The notes: generated by a model not told the origin, from the letters alone. Numbered from the stretch's first letter, positions 29,801-36,892 are shown. The stretch is DNA of 64,000 bases from UBA1672 sp050633505 (GCA_050633505.1 JBOEGQ010000013.1:252540-316539), one strand, 5' to 3'. Numbers and translations: made by a program.

Positions 29801-32800
29801 TATGTAAAACCGTATGTTGAGAAGGATTGGGCAAGGTGCCCGCCCGTGAAACTGCCGTATCCACCTGCGTTGACGTAACTTCCGAATGCGAGGCTGTTAT
29901 CACCTCCGGCGCCTGAATATTGTCCGAAGGCGGCGCTATTATCACCAGATGCGTCGACATTCCGTCCCCATGCGAAACTGTTGTTACCAATATTTGTATC
30001 TTGCCATGCGGCCGTATTATCAACGGCGTTCATCTCTCCACCGCGTAGGGCGCTTTTATTCGCGGCATAGAAGCTATATGTTCCAACACCATCAAGTCCG
30101 GCGGATGTGCTGTCTGATGCGGTGTTAATAACATGCAGATCTTCGCGGGTGATGTGCGTTGTGTTATCCGTCCAAAGGGAAGAACCACCGCCGATAGAAA
30201 CCCATGCGCCGTTCTCATACCCCTCAAATTCATTGATTGTTGCATTATAACGAATCATGCCGTTAACGGGTGTTCCCGGGCGCTCTGCTGTTGTGCCGCG
30301 TGTAAGGGTAAGTGCGCCTGTTCCGTCCATAACAACATCTGTGTCGTCTATTATTAGTCGGTCGCTCGTATTAATGCGTACGGTAAATGTATGGTTTACT
30401 GAATCGCCAAAGCCGGTATCGATTGTAAAGTCATCATGATAGACTTGTAGGGAATTTGCCCCCATACGTGCGTTCCATGCATCTGAACTTGTACCGATAC
30501 CTGCTGTATTTGATGTTGAATGCCATATGAATAATGGCGCAGCGCCCGGTGCGACACTAAATGCCCGATTAGGGGAGAGTGTTCCGATACCAACACCGCC
30601 ACTGGCCCCCATAACAGAGAATGTATTTGAATCTGTAAGGTCTACACCACTCTGATCACCTAGGAAGATACCAAGGGAAGAGGTGCCTGATACTGTCGGG
30701 TGTACGCCGGTTGGATCACCTAGTCCCAATCCCATTGAATATTGCCCGGAAGTTATGACCTCATTACCAATGGCATAACTATCATCCGCGGAGGCCGTCG
30801 ATTCATTACCAATGGCAAATGCACGGTCAGCAGAAGAGGTAACAAGGCGCCCGATACCAACTGAATCCGGACTGCTGGCTGTTACTCTATCCCCGATACC
30901 AATTGCGGTTTCACCGCTTACGGTTACATTCCAGCCCAAGCCTATACTTGCGCTTGTTCCGATGTTTGTGTCATTCCATGCGCTTCCGGTTGCCATACCC
31001 GCGCGGAAGGATCCCTTTGATTTGTCAAAGAACATGCGTGCATCGTGATTTGCATCACTGTCATCATCCAATTGGGGTGAGCCGAAGACAAAGTCGTCAT
31101 TTGTATAATCACCTGCAGTCGATTTCATGCGCACAACGTTTGATACAACCTCAAAAATCCCAAGATTTGATCCATTTGCGCAAGACCCGTTTTCCCAATC
31201 ACCAGAAGTATTATTATAGACAATACAGTCACCATCAGCGGGAGAGGGGGCGCTAACATCGCCCAGGTCATTTAAATTCATAAAGGTTGGCGCCGCACCG
31301 CCAGAGACAGAGCCAACACGCAACCCACCATTTACATCTAATGTTGTTTGTGGGTTGGCTGTACCAACACCAACTTGGTTAGCACTGGTCGTGCCGTAGT
31401 GAATGCGTCCACCTGTTAGGTCTGTCCATAAGCCACCACCAAGGTCAGATGCAGCCGTACAGTTATATCCATCGGCATCACAGTAATGGTCAGCGCCGAT
31501 ATCACCTGTAACATCCAATTCCAGATCCTGATCTCCGCCTGTGGTCGCGACAATATCACCAATAGCGACCGAACCGCCCATAATAGACATTGTGTTCGAT
31601 GCGGTGATGTCAACACCACCTTGATCACCCATGAAAATACCAAAGGAACTGGCGCCAGATACAACGGGTGTTGTTCCTGTTGCCACGCCAAGGCCAAAGG
31701 CGAAGCTATTATTTCCGGTGGTTTGTGCTTGACGTCCTAATGCGATGCTATCATTTCCATCTGCTATGGCAACAAGACCGATGGCAGCACTGTTGCCTCC
31801 GCCAGCTCTGGAAAAGACACCCAGAACAGTACTGTTATCACCACTTGCGGTGTTTGCTACTCCTAATGCTGTGCTGTTATTACCGCTTGCTGTATTTGCT
31901 GCGCCCAATGCAACACTGTTTGTACCCACATTTGCGTCATCCCATTCTGTGCCGTTGGTTGCGCCAGCGCGAAAAGCAGCTTTTGATTTGTCAAAGAAAA
32001 CGCGCGCTCTGTGTGTTGCATCGCCATCGTCACCTAATTGAGGTGAGCCGAATACAAAGTCGTCAGTTGCGTAATCTCCTGCGGTGGATTTAACACGTGC
32101 AACATTTGTAACGATTTCAAAAATACCTGCGCCTGTTCCGGCACAAGGGGCATTTTCCCAATCACCGGACGTATTATTATACACGATACAATCGCCATCA
32201 GCAGGGGAGGTGGCGTCAACATCGCTGATATCGTCAAGTGCAGGCACACCACCGCCGGAACCACCCTGTAGATCTGTAACACAAGACCATCCGGTTCCAT
32301 TATTCCATTCCAGTTTCTGTGATGAACTACAGTTCAGTGCCGGGCCGAGCTGATCTCCGTTCACATTAATTGTGCTGCCTGCGTTTACATCACCACTTGC
32401 CGTGATCTCTGCGCCGTCGATATTCCCTGTTACATCCAGTGCGCCTGATATATCGGTATCATCACCAATATCTACATTCCCGGTTGAGTTGGAAATTGTG
32501 CCTTGTGCATCTAATGCGCCTGTAATATCGACATCATCGTTTAATCTCAGGTCACCGGAAGAATTTAAAACACCGTTTTGTAAATCAGATTGCCCCGCAA
32601 CGATGAGGTCATCATCAGTTCTAATGTTTCCGCCTGTTACATGTAAGGTATCGTCAACGGTAACATCACCGGATGAATTTGATATATCACCTTGTGCGTC
32701 TAGGGTAGAGCCTAGCGTTGCAGCACCATCTACGTTTAGTGTTGTATCGAAATCTACGGCACCTGTTGAGTTTAGGACGCCAAGATCTGTCGTGCCTGTG

Positions 32801-33948
32801 ACGTCCAGTGTACCGGAAAGATTGGTGTTACCACTGGCACTTATGTCTGTACCGGATAAATTACCTCCTGCCGTGATATCATTGGAGGCTGCGATATTTC
32901 CGGTTACATCCAGGGCCTCAGAGGGGCTGGTGTTCCCAATACCGACTTGTGCAGTACCTGTGTTATAATAGATGTCATCTCCCGTACCAACTTGCCATAG
33001 TCCTGTTCCAAGGCCGGCAACAGATACCCATCCATTTGCAACATCACAGAGTTGGAGATAGTTTGGATCTGCGGTTGTGTTAATACGAATTAAGCCGTCA
33101 TTCGCCGCATTACAGGTGTTAAGTGTTGTTTCATCGGGGTAGAGCATAGACGCCGCCCCTAATTGTAAGGCGGAAGAGCTGCCTGTCAGGTCAATACCTG
33201 CTGTAAAGGATGCTCCACCTGTTACCTCAAGGCTCTTATCAATTTCGGCAACTGTCGGATCGCCTGATTTTAAGTTCCATAATCCACCAGTCTCACCACG
33301 GGCGGCGGCATATGTGAATTCCGTGACGATGTCATCGCCGCTTTTGTTGATTGCGGGACTGCCTCCACCAACACATGTTGTATTAAAGACCTGATCGGGA
33401 CCGGCAGAGATAATTGCGATAACGGTGTATGTCTCATCTGTTGGGCTGCCGTTACCATCAAGGCGTTCATTCGTACCGCCACCATCTGTATCACAGGCAA
33501 GAGCATTGGTTGTGCCACCCGCATCCCATGCGCAATACCCATATTCTATTCCCCACGGATCCACGCGGGAGGAGGCGACTTCATTAGGGAGGAAACCACC
33601 GCCCGTCGGGCCTGCACCTGAGGCATCTGTGTATTCCAGAGGCTCAACAAAGCCGTCACTGTCACAATCGCCATTATCAGATTGTTGTGTTGCTTCTAAG
33701 AGAGCAAGGCGAGAGGCAATGGCCATCTCGCTTTCGGCTTGTGTGCGGGTTTGCACCTCTACCATTGTGGTTAAGGGGCCACGCATTGTTGATACGATGA
33801 CGGTCCCCAATAACCCGACAATCGCAACGGCGCCAAATAATGTAAAAAAGATATTACCGCTTTGATCGTTGGATGAAGGCACAGTGCTGCTCGCCCCCTT
33901 CCTAAACTTAGAAAGCAAAATAGAAATAAGAGAACAATTTTGTTGCAT
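20896..33948 (-). CDS. giant pilin-headed fibre protein with C-terminal S74 chaperone domain
   Basis: A single intact frame of 4350 residues. The N-terminus has one hydrophobic helix after a polar leader (GNIFFTLFGAVAIVGLLG, ~residues 31-50), then a pseudopilin-like part with Cys pairs and a DPWGIEYGY motif near residue 140. From ~250 to ~4180 it is low-complexity fibre: LDVTGNI/VSGTLDVTG shaft segments, many YadA-head-like repeats (SVALGxxxTASGxNS), nine copies of a GLGxATGxxPxVSGxxSLGIFxGDQSGVD-type block, and five LWTDNTTHITRE blocks. The C-terminus carries a peptidase-S74/endosialidase-chaperone domain (SDQRLKENI, FGVMAQELEKIFPELV, NYVGLIAPMIEA; about 21390-21100). A coiled coil and a final membrane helix MLILGLIGGGLFMMVI follow. 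S74 domains trimerise and often self-cleave. The combination suggests a trimeric adhesin or fibre. It heads an operon with the LamG gene. The function is inferred. Confidence 0.9.
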   Translation of the reverse strand: MQQNCSLISILLSKFRKGASSTVPSSNDQSGNIFFTLFGAVAIVGLLGTVIVSTMRGPLTTMVEVQTRTQAESEMAIASRLALLEATQQSDNGDCDSDGFVEPLEYTDASGAGPTGGGFLPNEVASSRVDPWGIEYGYCAWDAGGTTNALACDTDGGGTNERLDGNGSPTDETYTVIAIISAGPDQVFNTTCVGGGSPAINKSGDDIVTEFTYAAARGETGGLWNLKSGDPTVAEIDKSLEVTGGASFTAGIDLTGSSSALQLGAASMLYPDETTLNTCNAANDGLIRINTTADPNYLQLCDVANGWVSVAGLGTGLWQVGTGDDIYYNTGTAQVGIGNTSPSEALDVTGNIAASNDITAGGNLSGTDISASGNTNLSGTLDVTGTTDLGVLNSTGAVDFDTTLNVDGAATLGSTLDAQGDISNSSGDVTVDDTLHVTGGNIRTDDDLIVAGQSDLQNGVLNSSGDLRLNDDVDITGALDAQGTISNSTGNVDIGDDTDISGALDVTGNIDGAEITASGDVNAGSTINVNGDQLGPALNCSSSQKLEWNNGTGWSCVTDLQGGSGGGVPALDDISDVDATSPADGDCIVYNNTSGDWENAPCAGTGAGIFEIVTNVARVKSTAGDYATDDFVFGSPQLGDDGDATHRARVFFDKSKAAFRAGATNGTEWDDANVGTNSVALGAANTASGNNSTALGVANTASGDNSTVLGVFSRAGGGNSAAIGLVAIADGNDSIALGRQAQTTGNNSFAFGLGVATGTTPVVSGASSFGIFMGDQGGVDITASNTMSIMGGSVAIGDIVATTGGDQDLELDVTGDIGADHYCDADGYNCTAASDLGGGLWTDLTGGRIHYGTTSANQVGVGTANPQTTLDVNGGLRVGSVSGGAAPTFMNLNDLGDVSAPSPADGDCIVYNNTSGDWENGSCANGSNLGIFEVVSNVVRMKSTAGDYTNDDFVFGSPQLDDDSDANHDARMFFDKSKGSFRAGMATGSAWNDTNIGTSASIGLGWNVTVSGETAIGIGDRVTASSPDSVGIGRLVTSSADRAFAIGNESTASADDSYAIGNEVITSGQYSMGLGLGDPTGVHPTVSGTSSLGIFLGDQSGVDLTDSNTFSVMGASGGVGIGTLSPNRAFSVAPGAAPLFIWHSTSNTAGIGTSSDAWNARMGANSLQVYHDDFTIDTGFGDSVNHTFTVRINTSDRLIIDDTDVVMDGTGALTLTRGTTAERPGTPVNGMIRYNATINEFEGYENGAWVSIGGGSSLWTDNTTHITREDLHVINTASDSTSAGLDGVGTYSFYAANKSALRGGEMNAVDNTAAWQDTNIGNNSFAWGRNVDASGDNSAAFGQYSGAGGDNSLAFGSYVNAGGYGSFTGGHLAQSFSTYGFTYGDRIWNFGERTAAFGLGVLSVNDYPDVGSNGDESFVVFLGDQNSVLMDTPHTFGIFGGSVVIDPAQPSTQMAPRASLDVGAATDAFISPSGTTAQRPGTAVNGMIRYNSENNEFEGYENSAWVSIGGGTSLWTDNTTHITRENLHILNTGTTLTAAGFGSHTGTIIHPTQQAMRVGQITSGFDDDDMGLNSFAYGYNSRADGDQSVAGGSSTIAYGTRSMAFGFELDVVGTTSFGFKAGNSSTGQQPNILANDSFIIMMGAQNDVDPATDNTVGIFGGTLVIDPKDPATQLSARSVLDIGAATDSIVLPSGTTAQRPSTAVNGMIRYNSENNEFEGYENSAWVSIGGGTSLWTDNTTHITREDVHILNTGSTMTAAGFDGVSVDGVITHTDKRALRTGNSDNGAWNEANIGSRSFGAGKNPWATATDSIAMGWESRATAGVAIAMGSEAYATGENSLSFGRKSTASGRRALAIGLGDATGTAPVVSGDDSLGIFMGDQSGVDITNANTMAIMGGNVGIGNATPSATLSVVGEDGISGTPNASRVLGVTGGNGYASGNGDGGDISLNSGDGSGTGNGGAMTIRSGDPTASGGNGGNITIHAGEDTGTAGTTGGSVTIEAGNSRTPGSSDLRLYGGGYGDTSPNTTRSYIFLQDSGSTLTGSVTISGGGGTGLVGNTGNITIQTQSGYGDAGDINLTAAGGSTTSGNPGTINLTAGDAGRAGINGADIVLTPGNNGSGASDGNIILGSSRGNVGIGTVSPATLLHVDGVTRLTDINSSSNDLEFYASGRRGYIDSWGGSGALGSIEVGTYSISSVNKYMYLHGDSGFGFGTRTPRSSFDIVATDALITPSGTTAERPSTGVNGMIRYNATTNKFEAYENSAWTDMIGGGSSLWTDNTTHITRTNSHIINSGETMVTAGFDGTTPTGMIYYSDLQALRLGVGSFSRWDEANIGSRSFATGSAEASGSHSVGMGQSINATGNFSFAVGDGSQAGGTYAVAMGGGGTTADGVGSFAAGYNNTASGLRAIAMGNETTTTGDYSAALGLGDATGTAPIVSGANSLGVFIGDQSGVNMSDTDTVSFLGATGGFGIGTVSPDETLTINASDADFSQYSYGNTPQHIFYRANGTEASPSGVSDGDYIGLIDFYGHQSGAGYNNAAYMGAVADGNADVGQVPMALVFGVAYNFGAGKLAQEKLRIDKNGRFGFKDRDADAQYEFSLDGSTAIPFFMISTDDDNDGDVLYIGSNSDASFGGTGGLNIHNGTTAERPSSPDNGTIRYNSTTNKFEAYENSAWTDMIGGGSSLWTDNTTHITRANSHILNSGETMTTAGFDGGSGDGFVYHSDKQSLRVGTVPGTQWNESNIGNQSVAIGSTVQASGNGSVAMGGNVSATNYRSIALGDSLSAGGINSVSIGRNVTVSGDNAFGFGLGTAAGTDPIVSGNSSLGIFLGDQSGVDLTQTNAVSIMGGDLGIGTVTPASALDVNGSVTLSNPAGSSIHSTGNSAFVIRSNSQSNQLYLSPDGRVGIGVQPGQDLHIQDAATAALRLDGGVLATWDIISSAASGADDLTVSRINGTGDFVFESGYNIGIGTISPAEMLQVEGTALFRDCTYINRKDLTDQCGGSHYTFATKGLWENQILHTSGGDGNSSQVILAEGDQSVHRATFGFHPTTNIAFLEADAADLILIPNSGNNVGIGSNFHDGTDTVESMLHIQSGDIRLDGGAGNEAGCLRFNDTTDQLEYSDDCSTFNALSGVGGASVLTDLTDAYTDYTTDHNFILGRASASALTTGAQNNTFIGEDSGATTGNSTNATDNNTAIGYEALSSLTTGSNNTAIGSATLRDITTAVENTAIGYAALQENTTGNANTAIGDNTLDNNTTGSENTAIGRHAGFNTTTETQNTFIGTAAGLRTEGDRNVVIGNAAQAGSGSISTDRSVIIGDQAGQSAPLSDSVAIGSSALHSGSGDAVIAIGRSTGSGQTGNNNIFIGEDAGDDITGSDNIIIGNNATTPLLTSSNHLNIGDLIYGDMANNFAGVNVGTPLTAFHIDYAGGTGTTDPAILRLNNTTSQGSAKIQMLEDGDTAVNQGFEFEYFSASDGSENYLLLKAYPNSTTPDDIIRIERDGSQVTDFRQGQVAVTTGGSPTLDIASRDNGDVATLGLFEDYDDTDPDGAELRYDGVNNFFDIGTGPNGGHTSRLGIDRDSGNVGIGDFSGGSDVIDSSLHIASGELRLDGGAGNEAGCLRFDDTSDQLEYSNDCSAYSTFGGGSAVFEVSSNVVRGISGTVAYATDDFVFGSSQLADTGDANHDHRMFFDKSKGAFRAGRATGTEWDDANVGNYSAAFGTNTIASGENAFAVGGSASAANDNAIAFGSGASASAAHAFAIGDMQVSNHSFGVALGFSAGTQPNVSGANSIGLFMGDQSGQTLSSANTMALMGGDIVVGSTQLDDTGTGNEDNRMFFDTSKGAFRAGVVTGTEWDDSNVGAESVAFGRNAEAIGDNTFAAGTHVAAVGNESFAFGNSSYAQSFATIAFGLGNSVSGSRSVSIGDSSDVSGTNSMAFGLGQDAGTTPIVSGDNSLGIFMGDQSGIDVTDNNTVSIMGASGGVGIGTVSPNASGLHIDTGGVLIRATDGANAARFLLDDSSGHAEMTLYSGAQVDTVKIDATGTSHFTGGSVGIGTDSPTDILTVSGDNQDISFYSHSNTAVSGIDTDLLRSRGTESTPSAVTADDKLGGLRFSGYDGTQYETSASIMAFVDTGATVGDEDLPTHMRFYTRNATDITNQERMRLDSDGNLGIGNTSPDVALDVTGDIEYTGTITDVSDQRLKENIRQLSASGNLIDRIAQIDTYSFTMKEDKNPRKEFGVMAQELEKIFPELVHTAKDEMGTKSVNYVGLIAPMIEATKELKTENNALKSELSELKTAQIQTNKSLAEISQQVELLNKVTHSNIGKASMEHYIMLILGLIGGGLFMMVIQRRKSYNG
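25878..25985. repeat. long direct repeat within the giant fibre gene, copy 1
   Basis: About 100 bp here recur almost without change at 27105-27212, 1227 bp (409 codons) away and in frame. Both encode the LWTDNTTHITR block and the following FEAYENSAWTDMIGG block. Confidence 0.9.
27105..27212. repeat. long direct repeat within the giant fibre gene, copy 2
   Basis: Partner of the copy at 25878. Differences cluster at the right end, after CTCGAATTTGTT. Confidence 0.9.
28721..28860. repeat. near-identical direct repeat within the giant fibre gene, copy 1
   Basis: Around 130-140 bp are the same as 29381-29520 apart from isolated bases. The offset is 660 bp, exactly 220 codons, so recombination between the copies would keep the frame. 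Confidence 0.92.
29381..29520. repeat. near-identical direct repeat within the giant fibre gene, copy 2
   Basis: Second copy of the block at 28721. It encodes the SLWTDNTTHITRE unit and the NEFEGYENSAWVSIGG unit. Confidence 0.92.
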
Positions 33949-34241
33949 TTACGTAACCCCATGAAAAACGTAAAAGTTAATCAATTACTCAGTGCGGCCA
34001 AAACCGAGATACATCATGCGCCATAACAGTATGAAGGAGATTCCTTTATAAACTGTTACAGGCGGGAGTCATTTCTAATCGCGGTCTGGGGCTGATTTAT
34101 TTGGGGATATTTGTCTGTATTGGGAAATTTCCTTTAAAAGGCAGTAATTTTGAATACGATTTACTGAGCTTTATCGTATTCTTTTACGTTTTTATTACAT
34201 ATTTCTAATGAATTACTGTTGATATAGTGTCGTGTAGAACA
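33949..34241. other. intergenic region upstream of the giant fibre gene
   Basis: About 290 bp separate the fibre gene start from the end of the ABC1-kinase gene on the same strand. No ORF of interest is seen. It holds the inverted repeat at 34152-34181 and should contain the promoter of the fibre operon, although I could not pick a convincing -10/-35 pair. A TGGGG run ~10 nt before the ATG could serve as ribosome site. Confidence 0.5.
34152..34181. promoter_or_regulatory. perfect 9-bp inverted repeat, possible operator
   Basis: GAATACGAT (34152-34160) and ATCGTATTC (34173-34181) are perfect reverse complements around 12 nt. No T run follows on the minus strand, so a terminator is unlikely. 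It sits ~205 bp upstream of the fibre operon start. Confidence 0.45.
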
Positions 34242-35630
34242 TTATGTGTTTGTAATGTCAAATTTCTGTAGGGAGTCTTGCTGTGTTTGATGCAATGTAT
34301 TGACATCAAATCCGTCTATCAATTCATTAAAGACACGGTGCCAGTTAATCTCTGCCTTTAAATGCAGGAACAGTGACCCTAACCCCAGTGCGGCGCGATC
34401 CATGAAAACGAATTCTCTTGGGACATGAACGCCGCCAATTTCCCTCAGTTTCTTATGGACTTTTTCGGCTGTGTCACGGCCATAAATGCCATTTGTGACT
34501 TCACCAATTGGCCGAATTTTATCTTCTAATATAGGGCCATATAAAAAATTGGCCCAAATATTCAATGTTTCCGCCTGTTCTTTAGTTAACCCCTTAAAGC
34601 CCCACGTTTCATAGGCGTGAACAGATAGATCGAAGTCATCATTCAATAGGGCATGATACAGGTCAATGACCCCACCAATAAACTTAGGCGGGAAGACACG
34701 GACACATCCGAAATCAAGTAGGTTAATGGATAGATCATCACGCACGGTGTAGTTACCCAGATGTGGGTCGCCATGAATAGTTCCGTATTTATAGAGTGGC
34801 ACATACCATGCGCGGAACATATTCATTGCGATGGTATTTCTGGTATCTGTATCTTTATCGACAAAATCCATAATACGTGTACCATCCATCCATGTGCTGG
34901 TTAAAAGACGATCTGTTGACAGATCATCTACAACATGGGGGATATGGACGTTTTCTTCATCACGAAGCATGTGCTCGTAAAGCTTGGTATATTTTGCCTC
35001 TAAAATGTAATCCAATTCTTCGTAAAGGCGTTGTGACAATTCGTCATGAATTTGAGATGTTTTAATCGCCTTGTCGTAACGTTCATATAAAGAGAAGATC
35101 AACTTTAATTGCTTAAGGTCTGCTTCGATTGCGGATAGCATATCCGGGTATTGCAGCTTGCAGGCCAGAGATTGTCCATCCAGGGACGTGGCACGATGTA
35201 CTTGTCCAAGGCTTGCGGCTGCGCTGGCATCACGGTCAAATGATTCGAATTTCTTTTCCCATCCTGCGCCGAGCTCATTTTTCATACGTCTGCGGACAAA
35301 TGGCCATCCCATTGGTGGTGCACTGGCTTGTAGCTGCTGGAACTCTTGTGCGTATTCTTTGGGAAGAGCTTCGGGAATTGTTGATAAAATCTGTCCAACC
35401 TTCATCAGTGGGCCTTTTAGATTTCCCAGAGCGTGGACAAGCTTCTCCGCGTGTTCATCACGCTCAATATTCATGCCGAGGTATTTTTCACCGGCAAGTT
35501 TTAATGCCAGATTCGCCATAGTACCGGAAACCTGACCATAGCGGACTATGCGCTTGCTGAACTTATTCTGATCTATTGGCTTTTCATCACTCATAGATGA
35601 AGAGTTAGAGTATTGGCGGAAAAAGTCCAC
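34242..35630 (-). CDS. ABC1/UbiB (ADCK3-like) family atypical kinase
   Basis: A 462-residue protein of the ABC1/UbiB family. The family-specific KxGQ motif appears as LMKVGQILST near residue 95. An Ala-rich nucleotide loop is in SAAASLGQVHRA, the ion-pair Lys in ACKLQYPD, the catalytic loop in HGDPHLGNYTV and the metal-binding DFG in LLDFGCVRVF. Members support ubiquinone biosynthesis or lipid handling by ATP-dependent action at the membrane. This one lacks the C-terminal membrane helices of UbiB proper, so ubiquinone involvement is not certain. The frame opens with GTG at 35630; an ATG at 35594 gives MSDEKPIDQ and may be the real start. Confidence 0.88.
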   Translation of the reverse strand: MDFFRQYSNSSSMSDEKPIDQNKFSKRIVRYGQVSGTMANLALKLAGEKYLGMNIERDEHAEKLVHALGNLKGPLMKVGQILSTIPEALPKEYAQEFQQLQASAPPMGWPFVRRRMKNELGAGWEKKFESFDRDASAAASLGQVHRATSLDGQSLACKLQYPDMLSAIEADLKQLKLIFSLYERYDKAIKTSQIHDELSQRLYEELDYILEAKYTKLYEHMLRDEENVHIPHVVDDLSTDRLLTSTWMDGTRIMDFVDKDTDTRNTIAMNMFRAWYVPLYKYGTIHGDPHLGNYTVRDDLSINLLDFGCVRVFPPKFIGGVIDLYHALLNDDFDLSVHAYETWGFKGLTKEQAETLNIWANFLYGPILEDKIRPIGEVTNGIYGRDTAEKVHKKLREIGGVHVPREFVFMDRAALGLGSLFLHLKAEINWHRVFNELIDGFDVNTLHQTQQDSLQKFDITNT

Positions 35631-35750
35631 TCAAATTTTTTAGGATTCTGAAAATTGTGTATGATTAGGTAAGGTGTATAGATCCACCTTATATTTTATG
35701 TCTGTATACCTTATATTATCAGGGTACATTACTGGAAAGGTCAACGGTTC

Positions 35751-36419
35751 ATGCGTTTAGGTCGTTTTATTGTTTTATTGTTTACGGTTATGTGTTTATC
35801 AGGCACGTTTTCTGCACCTGCAAAGGCAGAAGGCTGGTTTGACTTTTTCTTCCCAACGCCAGCAGGACCAGATCCATCTAAGACATTGCGCGCACCGTTT
35901 GCAGATGAAGATGCCGTGGTTTTAGAACTTGATGCAAGTGGTAATAAAGAAAACCAGACACCGCTTCATCTGCGACATCGTACGAACGAGAAAATGACGT
36001 TGTGGGTGCAACATAATATTCCATCGATGCTTTCTTATTCTGCGCAAGAATATGAAGACGAATACCATGAAAAAGCGCAAATGTTTAACAAGGTTGGTAT
36101 CGAGGAATATAATAAGTTTTTGCAAGCGGCCAATGTTCTGACGACGCTTAAGACCGGTCGTTATGATGTTTCCGGTTTCATCAATGATTATCCCATTATT
36201 ATTAATCAAGGGCCTGCTGATAACCGATATAAATGGGTGTATCAGATGGATATTATGCTTAATTATATCAAAAGTGGGGCAAAAGATCATACGCAGTTAA
36301 GCAGTGGTGATTCTATTTCACAGGAGTATACCCTTACGTTCCAGCTTGCACGTTCCAGAGAAGCATCGAATGATGCCGGGGTTTTTATTGAAACATGGGA
36401 CGTAAAGGCGAAAAAATAA
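35751..36419 (+). CDS. DotI/IcmL-like exported protein
   Basis: A 222-residue protein with a cleavable-looking signal peptide (hydrophobic core FIVLLFTVMCLSGTF, cut after APAKA). The mature part contains a segment with the pattern of the DotI/IcmL/TraM periplasmic domain: FNKVGIEEYNKFLQAANVLTTL, then PIIINQGPADNRYKWVYQMDIMLNY around residues 145-175. In Dot/Icm type IVB secretion DotI is an inner-membrane core component anchored by an N-terminal helix. No other Dot/Icm gene is in the window, and signal cleavage would free this protein in the periplasm. It may be a stand-alone relative and not a secretion part. Family assignment rests on motif recall. Confidence 0.65.
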   Translation: MRLGRFIVLLFTVMCLSGTFSAPAKAEGWFDFFFPTPAGPDPSKTLRAPFADEDAVVLELDASGNKENQTPLHLRHRTNEKMTLWVQHNIPSMLSYSAQEYEDEYHEKAQMFNKVGIEEYNKFLQAANVLTTLKTGRYDVSGFINDYPIIINQGPADNRYKWVYQMDIMLNYIKSGAKDHTQLSSGDSISQEYTLTFQLARSREASNDAGVFIETWDVKAKK

Positions 36420-36493
36420 CGTTTTCGAATTTTCGATTTGATTTTTTTCGTTATAATGCCTTCTTACGAATCACTTTTTAGGAGTTAATATCT

Positions 36494-36823
36494 ATGACAG
36501 AGAATGTCGCAGCCTTCCCAGTGTCTGATGAAGATCAGGAAAGTAACCAAACACAAACATCTTCCACAGCAGGGCAAACTTCTGATGTTGGCGGTGTTGC
36601 CGGGCAAAGACTTGCTTCTTTTGTTGAGCGGATTGAACGCTTGGAAGAAGAAAAAGCAGCTCTTATGGAAGATTTAAAAGAAGTTTATGCGGAGGCCAAA
36701 GGTGTCGGCTTTGACGTTAAGACAATCCGCAAGATTGTGTCATTGCGCAAAATGGATACGGAAAAACGCCGTGAGAGTGAAGAGCTTTTGGATTTATATA
36801 AATCTGCAATCGGAATGAGATAA
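36494..36823 (+). CDS. gapR: GapR-family (DUF2312) DNA-binding protein
   Basis: A 109-residue protein with a disordered Ser/Gln/Thr-rich N-terminus (~1-35). The DUF2312 domain follows: LASFVERIERLEEEKAALMEDLKEVYAEAKGVGFDVKTIRKIVSLRKMD. This domain folds into helices that clamp overtwisted DNA in Caulobacter GapR, a nucleoid-associated protein important for replication and chromosome organisation. The N-terminal extension is longer than in the short Caulobacter protein. A TATAAT (36452-36457) precedes a well-spaced ribosome site (AGGAG), and a clear terminator follows, so it is a monocistronic unit. Confidence 0.93.
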   Translation: MTENVAAFPVSDEDQESNQTQTSSTAGQTSDVGGVAGQRLASFVERIERLEEEKAALMEDLKEVYAEAKGVGFDVKTIRKIVSLRKMDTEKRRESEELLDLYKSAIGMR

Positions 36824-36847
36824 GCTTAGCTGAATAATTAAAAGATA

Positions 36848-36876
36848 AAGCCTCTCTTTTTTAGAGAGGTTTTTTA
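36848..36876 (+). terminator. rho-independent terminator of gapR
   Basis: CCTCTCT (36851-36857) and AGAGAGG (36863-36869) pair around a 5-T loop and are followed by TTTTTT. Confidence 0.92.
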
Positions 36877-36892
36877 TGAGAGGAAGAAGTAA

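Noticed and set aside
32372..32968. 198-codon plus-strand frame opposite the giant fibre gene
   Set aside because: It is a shadow of the repeat-rich minus-strand gene: the composition is low-complexity (Ser/Pro/Val), it has no ribosome site, and similar frames recur wherever the fibre repeats recur.
20896..33948. Giant gene as a prophage tail fibre
   Set aside because: No phage structural, lysis or integrase genes flank it. The N-terminus is pilin-like with a membrane helix, and the C-terminus adds another membrane helix.
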